Positions 60,193-64,000 of a stretch of 64,000 bases of DNA are shown here, piece by piece (the first letter of the stretch is position 1; every line of letters begins with the position of its first letter). This DNA is from Chitinophaga rupis. GTDB lineage: Bacteria; Bacteroidota; Bacteroidia; Chitinophagales; Chitinophagaceae. The translations under genes were made by a program, and so were the position numbers. The notes beneath the pieces were generated by a model. That model was not told the DNA's origin. It was given only the letters and a program-made list of their open reading frames with translations, and did not search any database. The stretch lies in assembly GCF_900109685.1 (NCBI RefSeq), contig NZ_FOBB01000003.1:865209-929208 (forward strand). Direction: 5' to 3'.

Positions 60193-61046
60193 CAGATGAT
60201 CATTTTCTCAATAGGCACTACCAGTATGCCTTGTGCACCGGCGGCTTTCAGGCTTTCAATAATGTCCCAGAAATCATTTTCATTCAGTACGGAATGTACG
60301 GAGCTCCAGCCTTCTTCTGCCAGCGGCAGCACGGTGGGGCTTTTCATACCAGGCAGCAGGCTAATGATCTGCTGCAGGTTATTGTTAGGTGCATTCAACA
60401 GAATGTACTTGTTGTTCTTTGCCTTTTTTACTGCTTTTATGCGGAACAGCAGCTTGTCCAGTATTTGCTGCTGTGCGGCATTCAACCCGTTGTTGGCAAT
60501 CAGCACGGCCTCTGATTTCAGGATCACTTCCGCTTCTTTAAGGCCGTTCATGAACAGGGTGGAACCGCTGCTCACCAGGTCACAGATAGCATCTGCCAAA
60601 CCAATACCAGGCGCTATTTCCACAGATCCGCTGATCTCATGGATCTCTGCGGTAATGCTGTTCTTTTTCAGGAAATCATCTACAATAACAGGATAAGTAG
60701 TAGCAATGCGCAGCTTGTGCAGGTCCTGCACGCCGCTGTAGTCCATGGCTTTGGGCACGGCTACGGATAAACGGCATTTACCAAAACCCAGCTTTTCTAC
60801 TACCTGTACCTGCTTGTTCTTTTCCATCACCACATTCTCACCCACTATGCCTAAATCGGCCACTCCATCTTCTACGTATTGCGGAATATCATCATCGCGC
60901 AGGAAAAATACTTCCAGGGGAAAGTTGCTGGCTTCTGTCTTTAGCCGGTTAACCCCGTTGTTGATGTCTATACCGCATTCTTTGAGCAGTTTAATAGAAT
61001 CGTCGTGCAGGCGGCCTGATTTCTGGATGGCGAGTTTAAGCTTCAT
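60192..61046 (-). CDS. hisG: ATP phosphoribosyltransferase (long form)
   Basis: A 284-residue enzyme: LKLAIQKSGRLHDDS, DLGIVGENVV, IATTYPVIVDDFL and EISGSVEIAPGIGLADAICDLVSSGSTL (PRPP loop), plus a C-terminal regulatory domain (about 210-284, SPTVLPLAEEGWSSVHSVL). The long form is self-sufficient and allosterically inhibited by histidine (family knowledge), so no hisZ is needed. It is the first structural gene after the hisL attenuator. Confidence 0.96.
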   Translation of the reverse strand: MKLKLAIQKSGRLHDDSIKLLKECGIDINNGVNRLKTEASNFPLEVFFLRDDDIPQYVEDGVADLGIVGENVVMEKNKQVQVVEKLGFGKCRLSVAVPKAMDYSGVQDLHKLRIATTYPVIVDDFLKKNSITAEIHEISGSVEIAPGIGLADAICDLVSSGSTLFMNGLKEAEVILKSEAVLIANNGLNAAQQQILDKLLFRIKAVKKAKNNKYILLNAPNNNLQQIISLLPGMKSPTVLPLAEEGWSSVHSVLNENDFWDIIESLKAAGAQGILVVPIEKMII

Positions 61047-61057
61047 AAAAGATGAAT

Positions 61058-61102
61058 GTTCAGTAAAAACAACAGCGGCTTACCTTTTCCGGTAAGCCGC
61101 TG
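61058..61102 (-). terminator. Attenuator terminator of the his block
   Basis: A perfect 12-bp stem, plus 61073-61084 / 61091-61102 (cagcggcttacc / ggtaagccgctg) with a 6-nt loop, is followed on the minus strand by ttgtttttactg. It lies between the hisL stop and hisG. The RNA 5' arm contains GCTTACC, which can pair with GGTAGGC at 61139-61145 instead. Confidence 0.92.
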
Positions 61103-61130
61103 ATATTTAGATATATTTTTATACATAATA

Positions 61131-61193
61131 TCATCCCTGCCTACCGGTGTGGTAAGTGTGGTGGTGATGATGGGTATGTACGTTAGTGATCAT
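61131..61193 (-). CDS. hisL: Histidine leader peptide
   Basis: A 20-codon ORF encoding MITNVHTHHHHHTYHTGRQG with seven His codons, five in a row. Downstream of the His run the RNA has CTTACC (61152-61157) that can pair with GGTAGG (61140-61145) as a protector, GGTAGGC (61139-61145) that can pair with the terminator arm GCTTACC as an antiterminator, and then the terminator. A ribosome stalled at His codons would block the first and favour antitermination. The peptide is longer in its His run than needed by chance and its place is exactly that of enterobacterial hisL. Confidence 0.93.
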   Translation of the reverse strand: MITNVHTHHHHHTYHTGRQG

Positions 61194-61203
61194 AATGACG
61201 GGG

Positions 61204-61233
61204 CAAAAATAGTAAGAAATGTGGAAAATCAAA
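61204..61233 (-). promoter_or_regulatory. Promoter of the his block
   Basis: Minus strand: TTTG (61230-61233), 18-nt spacer, TATTTTTG (61204-61211), a full match to TAnnTTTG. The -7 element ends 11 nt before the hisL ATG, so the leader has almost no 5' UTR. No start motif for GH3 overlaps it. Confidence 0.75.
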
Positions 61234-61245
61234 ATTAATTGCCCA

Positions 61246-63525
61246 TTAATTCAAAGTAAAGTCCACGCCCTGCGCATCGCGGCTGTTAGTACCGACAAAT
61301 ACGGTAAAGGCGCCCGGCTCGTAGTTCCACCGCATATCCTTGTCATAAAATTTCAGGTCTTCCACGCTAATGGTGAACGTTACGGTCTGACTTTCTCCTT
61401 TCTTCAAAAAGATCTTTTTAAATCCTTTCAGCTCTTTTACCGGGCGGGTTACGCTGCCCACCTTATCGCGGATGTAAAGCTGCACTACCTCTTCCCCATC
61501 GTAGTTGCCGGTATTGCTAACGTTCACACTTACCTGTAAGGGCGCGGCAGCTGTGATCTGCGGCTTGCTCAGCTGCAGGCTGCCATAAGTGAATTTCGTA
61601 TAGCTTAACCCGTAGCCAAAGGGATACAGCGGCTCGTTAGCCACATCCAGGTATTTGGAGGAGTATTTATTGTTAGGATCAATGGGCCGGCCGGTGGTGC
61701 GGTGATTATAGTAAATGGGGATCTGCCCCACATTCCGCGGAAAACTCATGGTGATCTTACCGGCGGGGTTATAATCGCCAAACAGTACATCGGCAATGGC
61801 ATTACCGGCTTCTGTGCCCAGGAACCAGGTTTCCACAATAGATGGAATATGCGCATCTTCCCACTCCAGCGTAAGCGGGCGGCCATTCATTAATACCAGC
61901 ACCACCGGTTTGCCGGTGGCATATACTGCCTTTAATAATTCCTGCTGGCTTTCCGGTATGCTGATGTTAGAACGGCTGGCTGCTTCTCCTGTCATGCCCT
62001 GCGATTCGCCCAGGGCCATGATCACAATATCTGATTGCTTTGCCAGCGCTACTGCTTCTGATAACAGCTGTGCGCTGTTGGCCGTATCAGCTGCTTCCAG
62101 CCGCTGTTTTTGCATAGCCTTTTTTAATAAGCCGGTATCGCTGGTTATATGGGCGCCCTGTGCATAGTTGACTTTTACGGCTGTACCCAGCTTATTCTGA
62201 ATACCCTGTAACAAGCTCACTGCTTTGCCGGCATCCCCTGCGGCCGACCAGTTACCGATCACATCCCGCTGGCTGTTGGCCAGGGCCCCTATTACGGCAA
62301 TGCTGCCCTGCTTTTTCAGCGGCAGCAGCTGCGTTTCATTTTTAAGCAGTACAATGGAGCGTTGTGCTATTTCACGAGCAGCCTGCAAATTTTCCGGGCT
62401 CATGATCTCTTTAGCTGCACGTACGGTATCGCAATACTTAAAGGGATCTTTGAACAGGCCCAGATCATATTTGGCGGCAAGAATGCGGTACACTGCATCA
62501 TTGATCAGCTGCAGCGTGATCTTTTTATCCTGCAACAGCTTCTTTAACTGGGTGGCAAATACGCTACCCTGCATATCCATGTCTACCCCGGCATTCAGGG
62601 CCAGGGCAGCGGCCTCATACTCATCTTTAGGTACGCCGTGGTTGATCATTTCATTGATAGCGGTATAATCCGTCACCACAAAACCTTTAAAGCCCCATTG
62701 CTTGCGCAGCAGCTCTGTCATCAGCCATTTGTTGCCGGTAGCGGGTATGCCATCCACTTCGTTAAAGGAGGTCATTACGGTAGCCACGCCGGCATCTACT
62801 GCCGATCTATAGGGTGGTAAATAATCCTGCATCATGCGGCGGCGGCTCATATCCACTACATTATAATCGCGGCCCGCTTCTACGGCGCCATATAAAGCAA
62901 AGTGCTTTACACAGGCCAGTATGGTATTATTGGCGGCAAGGTCTGTACCCTGGTAGCCTTTTACCTTGGCTTTGGCCACCTGTACGCCGTACCAGGTATC
63001 TTCCCCCACCCCTTCTGCTACGCGGCCCCAGCGGGGATCGCGGGCGATATCCACCATGGGGCTAAAGGTCCAGTGCAGGCCATCGGCGCTGGCTTCCTGC
63101 GCAGCAATACGCGCGCTTTTTTCCATCAGGCCCAGGTCCCAGGTGCAGGCTTCGCCTAAGGGAATGGGGAAAATGGTCTTATGGCCATGGATCACATCAT
63201 AACCGAATAGCAGGGGGATCTTCAGGCGGGTGCCCATAGCCATTTCCTGCAGCTTGCGGGTATACTGCGGCGTGTAGGCGTTAAAGATAGATCCGCACAA
63301 ACCGGCTTCAATATCTTTTTTATAACCCGGCCTAACGAAGGGGCCGGTAACATCCATATCACTGGTGAGCAGGTTAAGCTGACCTATTTTTTCGTCCAGT
63401 GTCATGCGTTGCATTAGCTGGGTAATGAATTGCTTTTTTGCTGCTGATGTTTGCTGGGCCTGGGCTGGGGCTGCAAGTACAATGGCAAGGAGGGCCATTA
63501 TACCGCTGGTAAGGATCCGTTTCAT
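61246..63525 (-). CDS. GH3 family beta-glucosidase (BglX-like)
   Basis: A 759-residue exported enzyme (signal MKRILTSGIMALLAIVLAAPAQAQ). The GH3 N-terminal barrel (about 40-370) has LLFGYDVIHGHKTIFPIPLGEA, KHFALYGA and the nucleophile Asp in GFVVTDYTAI near residue 285. The GH3 C-terminal domain (about 400-620) has SIVLLKNETQLLPLKK, and a fibronectin-III-like domain ends the protein (about 660-755, GEEVVQLYIRDKVGSVTRPVKELKGF). It would cleave beta-glucosides in the periplasm. It lies upstream of, and apart from, the his promoter. Confidence 0.95.
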   Translation of the reverse strand: MKRILTSGIMALLAIVLAAPAQAQQTSAAKKQFITQLMQRMTLDEKIGQLNLLTSDMDVTGPFVRPGYKKDIEAGLCGSIFNAYTPQYTRKLQEMAMGTRLKIPLLFGYDVIHGHKTIFPIPLGEACTWDLGLMEKSARIAAQEASADGLHWTFSPMVDIARDPRWGRVAEGVGEDTWYGVQVAKAKVKGYQGTDLAANNTILACVKHFALYGAVEAGRDYNVVDMSRRRMMQDYLPPYRSAVDAGVATVMTSFNEVDGIPATGNKWLMTELLRKQWGFKGFVVTDYTAINEMINHGVPKDEYEAAALALNAGVDMDMQGSVFATQLKKLLQDKKITLQLINDAVYRILAAKYDLGLFKDPFKYCDTVRAAKEIMSPENLQAAREIAQRSIVLLKNETQLLPLKKQGSIAVIGALANSQRDVIGNWSAAGDAGKAVSLLQGIQNKLGTAVKVNYAQGAHITSDTGLLKKAMQKQRLEAADTANSAQLLSEAVALAKQSDIVIMALGESQGMTGEAASRSNISIPESQQELLKAVYATGKPVVLVLMNGRPLTLEWEDAHIPSIVETWFLGTEAGNAIADVLFGDYNPAGKITMSFPRNVGQIPIYYNHRTTGRPIDPNNKYSSKYLDVANEPLYPFGYGLSYTKFTYGSLQLSKPQITAAAPLQVSVNVSNTGNYDGEEVVQLYIRDKVGSVTRPVKELKGFKKIFLKKGESQTVTFTISVEDLKFYDKDMRWNYEPGAFTVFVGTNSRDAQGVDFTLN

Positions 63526-63645
63526 GACGTGCTGATTGTTTAGATAGGGTTAAAGGTACGTAGAAATAGGCAGCGGCCCCCTGTAAACCGCCATCAGGAT
63601 TACGGCCGGCTGTTGTAAACTTCAAACAGGATTATTTAAGCGATC

Positions 63646-64000
63646 TGTAAACCTTTTCCAGGATAAGACAACTTGTCTTAGTACAGAAAAACCTTACAGT
63701 TGACGTATTGAATGCAGAATTGGCTTTACAGGTTGTAGATTGTTTCAGCGAGCGCTTTACAAGGGTAATTTACTCATTGTTTTTTTTCTTGGCTTCCATT
63801 TTTTGGCCAAAGGGCCTGTTCTGGTATGTGCCTCATTGGGCGTCAGATAGTTACAACTCATATGAGGCCTGACACGGTTATAATAGTCGATGGCCTTACC
63901 AACAGCATTGACGGCGTCGCCATAGTTGCTAAACGTCCTTTTCAGCCCAAACTCATGTTTTAAAATGCCATTTACGCGTTCTGCCATAGCATTATCGTAG
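63646..64000. mobile_element. One end of an IS3-family insertion sequence
   Basis: The transposase end at 63757 is followed on its 3' side by about 110 nt to a candidate terminal TG (63646: tgtaaaccttttccaggata), which looks like an IS3-type inverted-repeat end. Just inside is aagacaacttgtctt, a 7-bp dyad. The other end is outside the window, so the boundary is provisional. The space 63526-63645 holds no gene. Confidence 0.5.
63757..64000 (-). CDS. IS3-family transposase OrfB, C-terminal part
   Basis: The frame is open to the right edge (YDNAMAERVNGILKHEFGL), so the N-terminus is outside. The rve-domain motif AMAERVNGILKHEF carries the third catalytic residue (Glu) of the DDE transposase, and YYNRVRPHMSCNYLTPNEAH is the typical IS3 C-terminus. 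About 80 residues are visible with no stop or frameshift, so the copy may be intact. The basic tail KWKPRKKTMSKLPL is not unusual. Confidence 0.9.
   Translation of the reverse strand, partial: YDNAMAERVNGILKHEFGLKRTFSNYGDAVNAVGKAIDYYNRVRPHMSCNYLTPNEAHTRTGPLAKKWKPRKKTMSKLPL

Overview
This window reads as chromosomal DNA of a Bacteroidota bacterium, most likely in or near the genus Chitinophaga (inference, no search was run). The evidence is SusC/SusD and ECF sigma/FecR signatures, DUF4270, DUF4907 and DUF3800-type proteins, a flexirubin-type pigment cluster with a tyrosine ammonia-lyase close to the Flavobacterium enzyme, and several promoters that fit the Bacteroidota consensus (-33 TTTG, 18-21 nt, -7 TAnnTTTG).

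Layout. (1) 1-13,003, minus strand: part of a flexirubin/aryl-polyene cluster. It holds a tyrosine ammonia-lyase, a ketoreductase, three full ketosynthases, two small ketosynthase-like proteins, two acyl carrier proteins, an LpxL-like acyltransferase, a hotdog dehydratase, a thioesterase, a methyltransferase, a halogenase-like flavoprotein and an unknown exported protein. The cluster runs off the left edge. (2) 13,261-28,691: mostly housekeeping genes, namely a CNNM/CorC protein, a ZIP transporter, a PAP2 phosphatase, a methyltransferase, an LTA-synthase-like sulfatase, GlmM, a cysteine desulfurase, a DUF3800 protein, a beta-helix/diheme cytochrome pair, a LytTR two-component system, and a DUF4907/kelch pair. 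(3) 28,937-43,157: envelope and polysaccharide genes, namely a DUF4270 lipoprotein, an outer-membrane barrel, ECF sigma, FecR, SusC, SusD, a GH1 glucosidase, a formylglycine-generating-enzyme-like lipoprotein, and a BlaR1/BlaI pair with a double operator. (4) 43,519-45,929: two TlpA-like thioredoxin paralogues. (5) 45,953-61,193: a 15-gene histidine/tryptophan superoperon on the minus strand. (6) 61,246-64,000: a GH3 glucosidase and the end of an IS3-family element.

The most striking region is the superoperon. Reading from 61.2 kb downward the order is hisL leader, hisG, hisD, hisC, hisB, trpL leader, trpE, trpG, trpD, trpC, trpF, trpB, trpA, hisH, GNAT-hisA, hisF, hisIE. A complete trp operon lies inside a complete his operon. 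Each block begins with its own promoter, a tiny leader ORF rich in the matching codon (7 His in 20 codons; three tandem Trp codons in 17) and a terminator with an alternative pairing partner, so each looks like a classical ribosome-controlled attenuator. The distal his genes (hisH, hisA, hisF, hisIE) sit downstream of the tryptophan attenuator. HisA is fused to an N-terminal acetyltransferase domain.

The second unexplained feature is a set of at least five families of intergenic imperfect palindromes. Each has arms built from a short degenerate word in tandem, facing its reverse complement across a 25-60 nt centre. At least 16 copies occur, many of them inside the his/trp operon. No tRNA, rRNA or CRISPR array was seen.
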